Shown here: in pieces, positions 17,560 through 25,815 of the stretch
Layout of the letters: every line of letters begins with the position of its first letter
Numbering within the stretch: the stretch's first letter is position 1
Assembly: GCA_035267185.1 (NCBI GenBank)
Contig: DATFLY010000072.1
Location: 1 to 40,861 of the forward strand
Source of the DNA: JAUIBE01 sp035267185
GTDB lineage: Bacteria; Pseudomonadota; Gammaproteobacteria; Xanthomonadales; SZUA-36
Length of the DNA stretch: 40,861 nucleotides
Reading direction: 5' to 3'
Position numbers and translations under genes: made by a program
Notes under the pieces: model-generated
What the model saw: the letters and a program-made list of their open reading frames with translations, nothing else
What the model was told of the DNA's origin: nothing
The model's database searches: none

Positions 17560-17826
17560 ATGATTCGAAAAACAGCAATTGTCGTTTTTGTCGTTTCAGC
17601 CATTGTCTGGGTCTACGCGCTGACCCAGCATACATTCCTGCTTGACGAAATCTGGCTTTATGTGGGCTTTTTCCTGATTCCCATCGCCGCGATATGCGCA
17701 GCCTTATGGTTCTTCCGCCTCAGAAATGGCTGGTGGAAACTGCTGGGTACATTACTCCTGATCATCAGCGTGCTGGTCTGGCTTTCGATCCTTTTACTAG
17801 TCTCCGGTGGGTTTAAAATCCACTAG
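17560..17826 (+). CDS. Small three-helix membrane protein, unknown
   Basis: An 88-residue protein, mostly hydrophobic, with helices at about residues 5-22, 30-50 and 60-83 and a short basic loop (FRLRNGWWK). I recognise no family. It starts with ATG at 17560, 70 bp from the divergent CPBP gene. The stop lies 12 bp before a REP pair. Confidence 0.65.
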   Translation: MIRKTAIVVFVVSAIVWVYALTQHTFLLDEIWLYVGFFLIPIAAICAALWFFRLRNGWWKLLGTLLLIISVLVWLSILLLVSGGFKIH

Positions 17827-17838
17827 CAGCCAAAATCT

Positions 17839-17935
17839 GGTCGCGGCGAGGACGCCGCTCCTACAAAAAATCATCACCCTGGTCGCGGCGAGGACGCCGC
17901 TCCTACAAAAAATCATCACCCTGGTCGCTGCGGTC
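17839..17935 (+). repeat. Second REP subtype: two tandem 42-bp units plus a start of a third
   Basis: Two identical 42-bp units (17839-17880 and 17881-17922) are followed by a diverged third start (GGTCGCTGCGGTC, from 17923). In each, GCGGCG and CGCCGC form a perfect hairpin with a four-base loop, followed by CTCCTAC and then a spacer ending ATCATCACCCT. The outer bases match the REP units at 1-117 and 9780-9930, but the interior differs, so this is a sibling subtype. Confidence 0.88.
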
Positions 17936-17991
17936 AACGACGGCCCTTCTTCCTCATTAACCAGCGGCTCATTGTGCTGGTCATTCTTTTT

Positions 17992-18087
17992 GGCACATGG
18001 ATGTGCCAACGCCATCAGGGCGCGAACTCGTGAAAACCACGCTTTTCACGAGTGAGATGCAAGTGGGCCATGGATGGCCCATCTTGC
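17992..18087. repeat. Three consecutive hairpins downstream of the LysR gene
   Basis: GGCACAT-GG-ATGTGCC is at 17992-18007. ACTCGTGAAAA pairs with TTTTCACGAGT at 18026-18053 (11 bp perfect, six-base loop). A 13-bp stem around GGGCCAT-GG-ATGGCCC, with one bulge, is at 18059-18087. The first and third share the CATGGATG core. The third ends 3 bp from the LysR stop, so it may stabilise or end that transcript. The rest of the 264-bp gap (17827-18090) holds the REP pair and no gene that I can support. Confidence 0.8.
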
Positions 18088-18090
18088 TCA

Positions 18091-18984
18091 TTAATGATTC
18101 TCTGGTTTCGCAAACGTCTTGGCATGCTCGAAGAGCCAGTCTCTCCAAATGGTGACCTTGGGCAGATCAAAGTAGTGGGGTGGTGATACAAAATAATAAG
18201 ACCAGTTGGTCTTCACGGCCGTTGGCATGGGTCTGACAAGACGACCGGTTTCCAGATCACGGGCCACCAGGGACCAGCGCACCAGCGCGACTCCGTGCCC
18301 CTGCTCTGCCATGATCATCAGGGACAATGAGTCATCCAGCCCCGGCCAGTTGCGCTGAATCTCGGTTTCACCCAGTGCGCCAACCCACTGGTTCCACATT
18401 TCATCGTCTACCACGAGAATATTGTGCTTTTGCAGATCTTCCAGCTTTTTAATCGGACCACTTTCCTCAATCAGCTCAGGACTGCACACAGGCACGATCC
18501 AGTCATCCATGATTTTTTCGGCCCGCAGTCCCTTCCACTTACCTGGCCCAAATCGCACTGCCACGTGAAAGTCGGTGGTATTGAAATCCACGATGGCATC
18601 GCTGACATTGATTCGCAGATCGATTTCGGGATAAGTCTGGTAAAAGTCTGCCAGTCGATGTGCCAGCCAGCGCTGCATGAACGAGGCTATGGTCGAGACA
18701 TTCAACACCCCCTCTGAACGATCCTGCTCAATCAGGTTTAGCGCCCGGTTCATTTCCCGCAATCCGCGCTGAACCCCGGGTAGCAATGTCCTGCCCGCAG
18801 CTGTCAGAGAGATATTCCTGCCTTCGCGATGGAACAGTTGCTGATTGAGTCTTTCCTCAAGGGCGCGAATCTGAGAGCTGACTGCAGCGGGTGTGACATG
18901 TAACGCCTCAGCCCCCTGGCTGAAACTCAGTCGACTGGCCACGGCCTCAAAAGTCCTCAGGGCATTAAGCGGAATGCTTTTCAT
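18091..18984 (-). CDS. LysR-type transcriptional regulator (GcvA-like)
   Basis: A 297-residue regulator. The N-terminal winged helix (about residues 5-64; NALRTFEAVASRLSFSQGAEALHVT) is followed by a linker helix and a periplasmic-binding-like effector domain (about 92-295). The start PLNALRTFEAVA is typical of the GcvA branch. The effector is unknown. It is divergent from an unknown 71-aa gene and, like most LysR proteins, probably controls that neighbour. A T-N11-A box lies 10 bp upstream of its own start, which suits autorepression. Confidence 0.93.
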   Translation of the reverse strand: MKSIPLNALRTFEAVASRLSFSQGAEALHVTPAAVSSQIRALEERLNQQLFHREGRNISLTAAGRTLLPGVQRGLREMNRALNLIEQDRSEGVLNVSTIASFMQRWLAHRLADFYQTYPEIDLRINVSDAIVDFNTTDFHVAVRFGPGKWKGLRAEKIMDDWIVPVCSPELIEESGPIKKLEDLQKHNILVVDDEMWNQWVGALGETEIQRNWPGLDDSLSLMIMAEQGHGVALVRWSLVARDLETGRLVRPMPTAVKTNWSYYFVSPPHYFDLPKVTIWRDWLFEHAKTFAKPENH

Positions 18985-18994
18985 GTTCTTATAG

Positions 18995-19009
18995 TTAAGA
19001 AAAACTTAA
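18995..19009. promoter_or_regulatory. LysR-type T-N11-A operator
   Basis: TTAAG-AAAAA-CTTAA is a perfect inverted repeat containing T at 18996 and A at 19008 with 11 bases between. It is centred about 64 bp before the predicted start site of the 71-aa gene, the usual LysR activation site distance, and sits next to the LysR start. Confidence 0.6.
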
Positions 19010-19030
19010 TCATAACACAAAAGAACCCGC

Positions 19031-19059
19031 TGGAAAATATGGCGCGTAAACCCTATATT
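19031..19059 (+). promoter_or_regulatory. Sigma70-type promoter for the 71-aa gene
   Basis: TGGAAA (19031-19036, 4/6) is spaced 17 bp from TATATT (19054-19059, 5/6). The predicted start is near 19066, leaving a short leader with the strong ribosome site AAAGGAGAGG just before the ATG at 19105. Confidence 0.5.
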
Positions 19060-19104
19060 TACGCCTGAAATCGTTTAAAGGTTTCAATTTGAAAGGAGAG
19101 GAAT

Positions 19105-19320
19105 ATGTTAAACCATAACTTAAATACTGATCAAGCATTGGAAATGGACATCCAGGATTGCGGTACACGTGTTTGTGATACCGGCATCACGCCTGAAGAT
19201 TCAGCTAACCTGGGTCCGAAAAGGCTTGCCAAACAGCGTCTTCAGCGTGCTCGCAGACGTAACAACCACAGCCTGTTTACCACACGTGCATCCTCAGGTT
19301 GGATGACAAGAATGCTGTAA
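19105..19320 (+). CDS. Unknown 71-residue basic protein next to LysR
   Basis: A 71-residue soluble protein with no signal peptide or membrane helix. The N-terminal half is acidic with two Cys (DIQDCGTRVCDTG). The C-terminal half is strongly basic (KRLAKQRLQRARRRNN) and ends in SSGWMTRML. I recognise no family. Support for a real gene: a near-ideal ribosome site, a plausible promoter, a LysR-type box at the right distance, and ATG start. The basic half could bind nucleic acid (inference). Confidence 0.65.
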   Translation: MLNHNLNTDQALEMDIQDCGTRVCDTGITPEDSANLGPKRLAKQRLQRARRRNNHSLFTTRASSGWMTRML

Positions 19321-19359
19321 TGGATATGGCTATGTTCAAACCAATGGTTATTATCAGGC

Positions 19360-19749
19360 ATGCTCTACAAGCTGGCCGCCGACTCTATAGTCCTGATTCA
19401 CTTCGGCTTCATCATATTCGTGGTGTTGGGCGGCCTGCTTGTCTTGAGCTGGCCGAAGATCGCGTGGGTGCATATTCCTGCCGCGGCATGGGGCGTGTGG
19501 ATTGAATTGTCGCACGGTGTTTGCCCTATAACGCCCCTGGAACAATCGTTACGCGACCGCGCCGGAGCAACAAACTACGAGGGCAGTTTCATCAATCAGT
19601 ATATTGTTCCAATCATCTACCCTCCTGATTTCTCACCTCAAACCGCGCAAGTATTTGGATTTGCATTAATGGTCTTCACCATGACTGTTTATTCCGTTGC
19701 CATTTATCGAAAACGAAGGCCCCGGGTGGCCGGATCATCAGATTTCTGA
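19360..19749 (+). CDS. DUF2784 membrane protein
   Basis: A 129-residue protein of the DUF2784 family. The conserved stretches are present: ADSIVLIHFGFIIFVVLGGLL, SWPKIAWVHIPAAAWGVWIEL, CPITPLEQSLRDRAG and the FINQYIVPIIYP region. It has about four membrane helices. The function is unknown. The ATG at 19360 has AGG 3 bases upstream. It follows the 71-aa gene by 39 bp in the same direction and may share its transcript. Confidence 0.88.
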   Translation: MLYKLAADSIVLIHFGFIIFVVLGGLLVLSWPKIAWVHIPAAAWGVWIELSHGVCPITPLEQSLRDRAGATNYEGSFINQYIVPIIYPPDFSPQTAQVFGFALMVFTMTVYSVAIYRKRRPRVAGSSDF

Positions 19750-19831
19750 CCCGTCTAAATGACATTACCATTCGATGACGATTGGTCGAAAACCCCATAA
19801 AACCCTTGTTTTTTAATGTATTTAGATTTAA

Positions 19832-20010
19832 TCTTGGACCTGCTCGTCCAGGTTATACCGTGCAACGGGGTGTTGCCGACTGGCCGGGGAAATAAATTGG
19901 TTGCACTTCTCAGGTTTACTCAGAAATATCATCTTCAGATCTTTCCCGGTTATCACCTATACGCGTTTTGCAATTGATTGAATTTTTAATATTTTTTAAA
20001 GGTAATAGTC
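19832..20010 (+). promoter_or_regulatory. Structured leader of the cold-shock gene
   Basis: The 261-bp gap before the csp start contains AT-rich DNA (TTTAAT at 19827-19832 as a possible -10) and then small stems at 19833-19852 and GCAAC-GGGGT-GTTGC at 19862-19876. A U/A-rich segment precedes the ribosome site AAAGG. Long temperature-responsive leaders are normal for CspA-type mRNAs. The promoter position itself is uncertain. Confidence 0.45.
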
Positions 20011-20217
20011 ATGACAACAGGTACCGTAAAGTGGTTTAACGAATCCAAGGGCTTTGGTTTTATCGCCCCTTCAGACGGTGGAAAGGACGTATTCGTCCAC
20101 TTCTCAGCCATCGAGGGCAGCGGATTCAAAACCCTGGCAGAAGGCCAGGCTGTGGAATTCGAAGTCGAAGATGGTCCGAAAGGCCCGCAGGCATCGAACG
20201 TGCAAGCCGCAGGCTAA
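20011..20217 (+). CDS. CspA-family cold-shock protein
   Basis: A 68-residue single-domain RNA chaperone that melts mRNA structures. It has both RNA-binding motifs: KGFGFIAP (RNP1) and VFVHFSAI (RNP2). The length is typical. The start is ATG at 20011 with AAAGG upstream. It has its own leader and a strong terminator, so it is monocistronic. Which csp member it corresponds to cannot be told from the sequence. Confidence 0.96.
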   Translation: MTTGTVKWFNESKGFGFIAPSDGGKDVFVHFSAIEGSGFKTLAEGQAVEFEVEDGPKGPQASNVQAAG

Positions 20218-20260
20218 AAACCACTCCTGGTGCCTGAACGGCGGCAGGAAATTTAGACGG

Positions 20261-20288
20261 AAAACCCCGCTTTTAGCGGGGTTTTTTT
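20261..20288 (+). terminator. Rho-independent terminator of the cold-shock gene
   Basis: ACCCCGC (20264-20270) pairs with GCGGGGT around a TTTTA loop and runs into seven T. The arms are GC-rich and complete, 44 bp after the csp stop. Confidence 0.93.
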
Positions 20289-20328
20289 ATATCCATTTGC
20301 AGGACCAATGACAGTTTCTTCACTCGCG

Positions 20329-20370
20329 TGAGATTAAAATCTCATCAAATTCCGGGCAATCACTTAGAAT
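20329..20370 (+). promoter_or_regulatory. Candidate operator and -10 before the RND operon
   Basis: TGAGATT-AA-AATCTCA (20329-20344) is an inverted repeat with 7-bp arms. TAGAAT (20365-20370, 5/6 match to -10) lies 20 bp further on, so the palindrome would cover the -35 area. No regulator gene is adjacent. Confidence 0.4.
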
Positions 20371-20450
20371 AAACCTGATCAGATACCGGATGTCAGAAGG
20401 CGAGAGCATGAAGCTAAAGCCAGGCCTCGCCGAAGCTACGTCAGTGGCAA

Positions 20451-21689
20451 ATGAATTATCCCCGAGGACAAAAACCAGTGAGTCATCACAAAACATCGCT
20501 GTATCAGCGCGGCATGCTCAATCGCAAAACCAGCGTTCTGATCTCAATGATCCTGGTGGTTTTCGGGGCAGCTGCGCTTTGGCTGATTTTTAATACCGAG
20601 CCGGTTCCTGAGAGAGAAACAGCGGTTCGGCAGACTGCCACGTTGGTAGAGGTCGTGACGCCCCAGAATGGCAAATTCCGCCCGGTGATTCAGGCCATCG
20701 GAACCGTGATACCTGCACGTGAGATCGTCCTTCGATCCAGGGTATCCGGTGAAGTCATAGAAATTTCTGACTCGTTTGAGCCGGGAGCTAAGGTTAGCCA
20801 GGATGAAACACTGGTCCGCCTTGATGACGCCGATTACGTAAACCTGCTCCGTCAACGCGAAAGCGAGTTGATGCAGGCCATTGCTGAGCTGGAGATTGAA
20901 AAAGGTCGGGGGGAGAATGCCGAACGGGACTTTATTCAGCTCGGAAAGGCGATCCCGGAAGAACGAAGAGCGCTTGTTCTTCGTGAGCCTCAACTGCGCA
21001 GCGCCGAAGCCCAGGTCCAGTCTGCCCGAGCAGCACTGGCGCAGGCCGAACTCGACCTGAAACGCACGTATGTGAAAGCTCCTTTTGATGCGTTGGTTTT
21101 GTCCCAGGAAGTCAACCTTGGCTCACAGGTGTCAGCCGGCGATGGACTGGCTCGGCTCGTGGGAGTCGAGGAGCACTGGGTTGAGGCCACCATTCCGCTT
21201 GATAAGTTGCGCTGGCTGTCATTCGACGCAGACAGTAAATCAGCATCGTCGAATGTCACCATTCGACATCGCACGGCCTGGGCGGCAGGTCAGACACGTA
21301 ACGGCACACTTTTCAGGCTGATCGGTGAGCTACAGGGCGACACGCGCCTGGCAAGAGTGTTGGTTAGAGTCAAAGATCCTCTCGCCATGCAACCTGGATT
21401 GTCTGGTCAGCAACCCTTGATGATCGGCACATTCGTAGAGTGTCAGATCGAGGGAATGGAAATCCAGGGTGCCTTCAGAATTCAACGCGAACACGTACGC
21501 GCTAACGATACCGTCTGGGTGATGAGAGAGGGACAGCTTGTGATCCAGCCGGTGGAGATCGCTTTCCAGGACGAAAAATACGCCTACCTGCAGTCCGGGG
21601 TGAGTTCGGACGACCAGATTGTCACCACCAGCCTGTCAACCGTAAGGGAAGGCATCCCGCTGCGACTGGCAGGTTCGGATACAACGTAA
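20451..21689 (+). CDS. RND efflux periplasmic adaptor (membrane fusion protein)
   Basis: A 412-residue HlyD/MexE-like adaptor linking an RND pump to an outer membrane channel. A hydrophobic anchor is at about residues 28-45. It is followed by a biotinyl/lipoyl half domain (VIPAREIVLRSRVSGEVIEI), an alpha-hairpin coiled coil (about 125-195), the second lipoyl half (YVKAPFDALVLSQEVNLGSQV), and beta-barrel and membrane-proximal domains. The ATG at 20451 lacks a clear ribosome site. The GTG at 20478, nine bases after GAGGA, is an equally good start. It ends 3 bp before the pump gene. Confidence 0.92.
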   Translation: MNYPRGQKPVSHHKTSLYQRGMLNRKTSVLISMILVVFGAAALWLIFNTEPVPERETAVRQTATLVEVVTPQNGKFRPVIQAIGTVIPAREIVLRSRVSGEVIEISDSFEPGAKVSQDETLVRLDDADYVNLLRQRESELMQAIAELEIEKGRGENAERDFIQLGKAIPEERRALVLREPQLRSAEAQVQSARAALAQAELDLKRTYVKAPFDALVLSQEVNLGSQVSAGDGLARLVGVEEHWVEATIPLDKLRWLSFDADSKSASSNVTIRHRTAWAAGQTRNGTLFRLIGELQGDTRLARVLVRVKDPLAMQPGLSGQQPLMIGTFVECQIEGMEIQGAFRIQREHVRANDTVWVMREGQLVIQPVEIAFQDEKYAYLQSGVSSDDQIVTTSLSTVREGIPLRLAGSDTT

Positions 21690-21692
21690 GCC

Positions 21693-24600
21693 ATGGAAAA
21701 AGACTCATCAACAATCGCGGACGGCGCCATCGCGTGGATGGCCCAGAATTCCATTGCGGCAAACCTGGCCATGGTGATCCTGCTGGCGGGCGGAATCTGG
21801 ACGGCACTGACCATGCAAAAGGAGGTGGATCCACAGTTTGAACTGGACGTCGTCCTGGCCACTGTCGCCTATCCGGGCGCCGCGCCGGGTGAAGTTGAAC
21901 AGGGTATTCTGCTGCCCATCGAAGAAGCCGCCCTGGGCGTACAGGGCATCAGGGAAATTACTTCCACGGCGCGGGAAGGTTCCGGCACGGTGCGTTTCGA
22001 ACTGGTTGCCGGGATAGACAGGATCAAGGCCTACCAGGACATCGATCAGGCGATTGCCCAGATTCGCACCTTTCCGGATGATACCGAAGAGCCCGAGGTT
22101 CGTTTGCAGGATCGCCAGCGAGACGTCATGGAGATTGGCATTTATGGCGATGCAGACATCTGGACCCTGCGCAAGATTGCCGAGCGGGTGCGTGAACAAT
22201 TACTTAACCAGCCAGAAATTACCCAGATCCAGATTGACAACGCTTTCGATTACGTCACCCATGTTGAGATACCGCATGACCGCCTGCGCGAGTATGGGCT
22301 GACGCTGGGCACGGTCGCGGAAATTATTGAGCAATCTTCCCGGGACGTGGCGGCAGGCTCGATCGACACCAACAGCGGCGAAATCCTGGTGCGGTTTGAC
22401 GAACGCAAGCAGTGGGCTGAAGAACTGGGCAAAGTCGTAGTCGTTAGCTCGGACATGGGGGCTTCCATTACGCTTGCTGACATTGCCGACATCAGGGATG
22501 GCTTCGAGGAGACCGGATTTCATGGCAAGTTCAATCGCCAACCGTCCGTGGAGATTGGAATCTACCGGGTGGGTGAGCAGTCGCCCCTAGAAGTGGCAAG
22601 GGCTGTTGAAGAGGTGCTTGCTGAGCTGGACTCAACCCTGCCGCCAGGGGTGCAATACCGGGTCGACAGCAATCGAGCAAAGGATTTTGAGGACCGTCTG
22701 ACACTTTTATTGAAGAACGGCGCCATGGCGGTGGTCATCATTGTACTGATCCTGAGTTTCTTCCTGGAATACCGCCTGGCCTTCTGGATCATGATGGGGA
22801 TGACAATTGCGTTCGTCGGCTCAATCACGGTGCTACCGCTTGTGGGCGTGAGCATCAATATGATCTCGATGTTCGGCTTCCTGGTGGCGCTGGGTATCGT
22901 TGTCGACGATGCCATCGTGGTGGGAGAAAACGTCTACGAATACCGCGAACAGGGCATGAGCAATATCGAAGCGGCCATTCGTGGGGCCCGGGATATGGCC
23001 TGGCCCGTCACCTTCAGCATCCTCACCAATATCGTTGCCTTCATGCCGTTGCTGTTCCTGCCAGGGGTCACCGGCAATTACTGGTCCCCGTTGGCAGCTG
23101 TGGTGATCATCGTCCTGGCATTTTCTCTGCTGGAGGCCCTGTTCATTTTGCCCGCTCACCTTGCACATGTCAGCAAGCGTAAGCGTTCTGCTCTGGGCGC
23201 ATCAGTCCGTCACTGGCAACAAGGTTTTGCACGCACCACCAGTAACTGGATCAACAATCGTTATGAACCATTCCTGGACCGCTGCCTGCGCCATCGCTAC
23301 CTCACGCTGACCACCTCATTTGTCATCCTCGTGGTCTCGGCAGGTTACGCCATGAGCGACCATATCGGGATGATCCTGATGCCGGAATCAGCCGCCGATG
23401 AAATCGAGGCTGGCATCCGGTTACCAACCGGCACAACCCGGTACCAGGCAGCCAGGGTGGCCAATGAAGTGACCGAGTCCACCTACCGGATGTTTGATGA
23501 AAAGAACCTGTGGACCGAAGCAGAGGGCATCAAGACCAATGTCCGCGGGGGGGCATTCATTGATGTGGAAATCGTCATGAAACCGCCGGCCGAGAGGGTC
23601 ATGAGCGCACGCGACGTTATCCAATTGTGGCGTGATGAAATCGGCGACATCAAGGGTGTTGACCAGATCACTTTTGAAGCTGAACGCGGACCCGGGGGCT
23701 GGCAGGACGACATCAGCATTGACCTGAGTCATTCCGATATCAACGTACTCGCTGTGGCCAGCGAAGAACTGGTTGCTGCTCTTGAAAGCTTCGAGGCAGC
23801 GCAAAATGTCTCGGACAGTTACCGGGCCGGAAAAACCCAGCTCAATGCCAGTTTGCTGCCCGAGGGACGTGCGCTGGGTTTGACGCCCTCGGATGTTGGT
23901 CGCCAGGTTCGCGATGCGTTTTTCGGTGCCCTGGCGATGCGGCATCTCAGGGGTACTAACGAGGTGGAAGTAAGGGTCAAGCTGCCCGAATCGGAACGTC
24001 AGGATTTACGTTACCTGGAGGAATTCGTGGTGCAAACCCCGGATGGCACCGAAGTGCCGTTGATGAATGTTGTTGAGGTCACCTCGGGTGAATCCTTCCA
24101 ATCCCTTGACCGCAGGGATGGCAGGCGTGTGATTACGGTGAGTTCAGACGTCGAACCTGAGGGTGCGATTAACAGTGTTTTGCAGGTGGTGCGGGACGAG
24201 GTTCTGCCACAAATACGCGCCAACCATCCGGGCCTGACCTGGACATTTGAAGGCAGCGACGCTGAAATCAGGGAATCGACGACATCCCTGTGGGGCAGCT
24301 TCGGCCTGGCACTGGGCGTGATCTACACTTTGCTGGCCATTGCGTTTCGCAGTTACGCCCAACCACTCATCGTCATGATGTCAATACCGTTCGGGATCGT
24401 TGGCGCTGTGCTGGGTCATATCGCTTTTGGTTATGATCTCTCGCTGGTAAGCCTGATGGGCCTTGTTGCTGTGTCGGGAGTGGTGGTCAATGGCGCACTG
24501 ATCATGGTGCACTTTGCTAACAAACAACGAGGCGAAATGTCTGCTTTCGATGCGATTCACCAGGCTGGTGTTCGAAGATTCCGGCCCATTGCCCTGACAA

Positions 24601-24806
24601 CGCTGACCACATTTGCCGGCCTCACGCCCATTATTTTCGAAACCAGCTCGCAGGCGCTGCACCTGATCCCCATGGCTTTGTCACTGGGCTTTGGCATTAT
24701 ATTTGCAACTTCAATCATGCTGGTTGTGGTTCCATGCCTGTACCTGATGCTTGATGACATCCGTCGTTTCTGGAACCCGCCCACCACTGCCGACAATCCG
24801 GCCTGA
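21693..24806 (+). CDS. RND-family inner membrane efflux pump
   Basis: A 1037-residue AcrB/MexF-type proton antiporter. It has the twelve-helix layout with two large periplasmic loops. The proton-relay pair Asp405-Asp406 lies in helix 4 (LGIVVDDAIVVGENVYEY), followed by a long amphipathic region. It is about the usual length for the hydrophobe/amphiphile family, although substrates cannot be inferred. It is translated with the adaptor. No TolC-like gene lies in the window, so the outer channel must be elsewhere. Confidence 0.94.
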   Translation: MEKDSSTIADGAIAWMAQNSIAANLAMVILLAGGIWTALTMQKEVDPQFELDVVLATVAYPGAAPGEVEQGILLPIEEAALGVQGIREITSTAREGSGTVRFELVAGIDRIKAYQDIDQAIAQIRTFPDDTEEPEVRLQDRQRDVMEIGIYGDADIWTLRKIAERVREQLLNQPEITQIQIDNAFDYVTHVEIPHDRLREYGLTLGTVAEIIEQSSRDVAAGSIDTNSGEILVRFDERKQWAEELGKVVVVSSDMGASITLADIADIRDGFEETGFHGKFNRQPSVEIGIYRVGEQSPLEVARAVEEVLAELDSTLPPGVQYRVDSNRAKDFEDRLTLLLKNGAMAVVIIVLILSFFLEYRLAFWIMMGMTIAFVGSITVLPLVGVSINMISMFGFLVALGIVVDDAIVVGENVYEYREQGMSNIEAAIRGARDMAWPVTFSILTNIVAFMPLLFLPGVTGNYWSPLAAVVIIVLAFSLLEALFILPAHLAHVSKRKRSALGASVRHWQQGFARTTSNWINNRYEPFLDRCLRHRYLTLTTSFVILVVSAGYAMSDHIGMILMPESAADEIEAGIRLPTGTTRYQAARVANEVTESTYRMFDEKNLWTEAEGIKTNVRGGAFIDVEIVMKPPAERVMSARDVIQLWRDEIGDIKGVDQITFEAERGPGGWQDDISIDLSHSDINVLAVASEELVAALESFEAAQNVSDSYRAGKTQLNASLLPEGRALGLTPSDVGRQVRDAFFGALAMRHLRGTNEVEVRVKLPESERQDLRYLEEFVVQTPDGTEVPLMNVVEVTSGESFQSLDRRDGRRVITVSSDVEPEGAINSVLQVVRDEVLPQIRANHPGLTWTFEGSDAEIRESTTSLWGSFGLALGVIYTLLAIAFRSYAQPLIVMMSIPFGIVGAVLGHIAFGYDLSLVSLMGLVAVSGVVVNGALIMVHFANKQRGEMSAFDAIHQAGVRRFRPIALTTLTTFAGLTPIIFETSSQALHLIPMALSLGFGIIFATSIMLVVVPCLYLMLDDIRRFWNPPTTADNPA

Positions 24807-24825
24807 CGGAAACAGCGCCACTGAG

Positions 24826-25662
24826 TCAATCCACTGGTGCCAGCGATTTTTCTACAAACGTCACCAGTGCCGGGACGTAAACGGCCTCGCTCAGGTAAAA
24901 ACCGGTATTGTGCCCGCCCCAGATCTCAAGGAAAGTCTTGTCCTGGTGCTCAATGGCCTCGAATATTTGTTCTCCCATATCAAACGGCACTATCTCGTCA
25001 TCGCGGCTGTGAATCACCAACGTGGGCACACTCACATCCTGTACGAAATCGATCAATGGAAATTCCAGGCGAGTGATCAATTTTGCCGGCAGAAACCGGT
25101 AAAGTCGCCGGGCCATATCAACACCCGATGTAAAGCTGGACTCAATGATCAACCCCGCAGGTGATCGGTTGGCAGCAACACTGGCACCGACGACCCCGCC
25201 CATCGATCGCCCGAATACGATGATCCGGCCGGGATCGATGCCACGCTGATCCGTCAGGTATAGCCAGGCTGCCTCACCGTCGAGGTAAAGCCCCCTTTCA
25301 CCGGGTTTGCCTGTGCTTTGACCATAGCCGCGATAGTCAACTATCAGCACATCGAGGCCCAGGCGATTGAAAACAGAAATGCTATCGAGCCGGTGAGAAA
25401 TATTGCCGGCATTGCCATGAAAAAAAAGGACGGTGCCTTTCGACTGATCAGAAGGGATATACCAGCCGTGAATTTGCTCCCCGTCTTTGGTATCGATTGT
25501 GACGTTTTCATAAGCCAGGCCGATGTTCTCGGGCGACGCAGTCAGTTCGCGTCCCGGCATATGTGCAAGAAACACCATGCGGCCCTGGTAAAAATAGATC
25601 ACGACACACAGCAACAAGTAGGTCACTGAGGCGATCATCAACAAACTGGTCAGTGCTTTCAT
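24826..25662 (-). CDS. Membrane-anchored alpha/beta hydrolase (BEM46/ABHD-like)
   Basis: A 278-residue serine hydrolase with an N-terminal hydrophobic anchor (about residues 5-26) followed by an alpha/beta-hydrolase domain. The oxyanion motif HGNAGN is at 82-87. The nucleophile is Ser153 in GRSMGG, the acid is Asp222 in DDEIVP, and the base is His251 in GGHN, so the triad is complete. Related proteins act on lipids or acyl-protein esters; the substrate is unknown. Start ATG at 25662, divergent from the GNAT-sulfatase genes and convergent with the RND pump. Confidence 0.88.
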   Translation of the reverse strand: MKALTSLLMIASVTYLLLCVVIYFYQGRMVFLAHMPGRELTASPENIGLAYENVTIDTKDGEQIHGWYIPSDQSKGTVLFFHGNAGNISHRLDSISVFNRLGLDVLIVDYRGYGQSTGKPGERGLYLDGEAAWLYLTDQRGIDPGRIIVFGRSMGGVVGASVAANRSPAGLIIESSFTSGVDMARRLYRFLPAKLITRLEFPLIDFVQDVSVPTLVIHSRDDEIVPFDMGEQIFEAIEHQDKTFLEIWGGHNTGFYLSEAVYVPALVTFVEKSLAPVD

Positions 25663-25815
25663 TTTCGAATCTTCTTGCCTTCGGCAAATTCAAGTTAAAT
25701 GGATACATCCTGATCTGCGATCTGGTTCGACCGACACTACAATCGGATCACAAAGACCCGTAATGCAGGAATAAGATATGGTGATCTATTCCAATGTAAA
25801 AAGCTGGTAAGCACC

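Noticed and set aside
17807..18055. A small plus-strand frame running through the REP pair and hairpins
   Set aside because: Its product repeats the REP translation and has no independent support.
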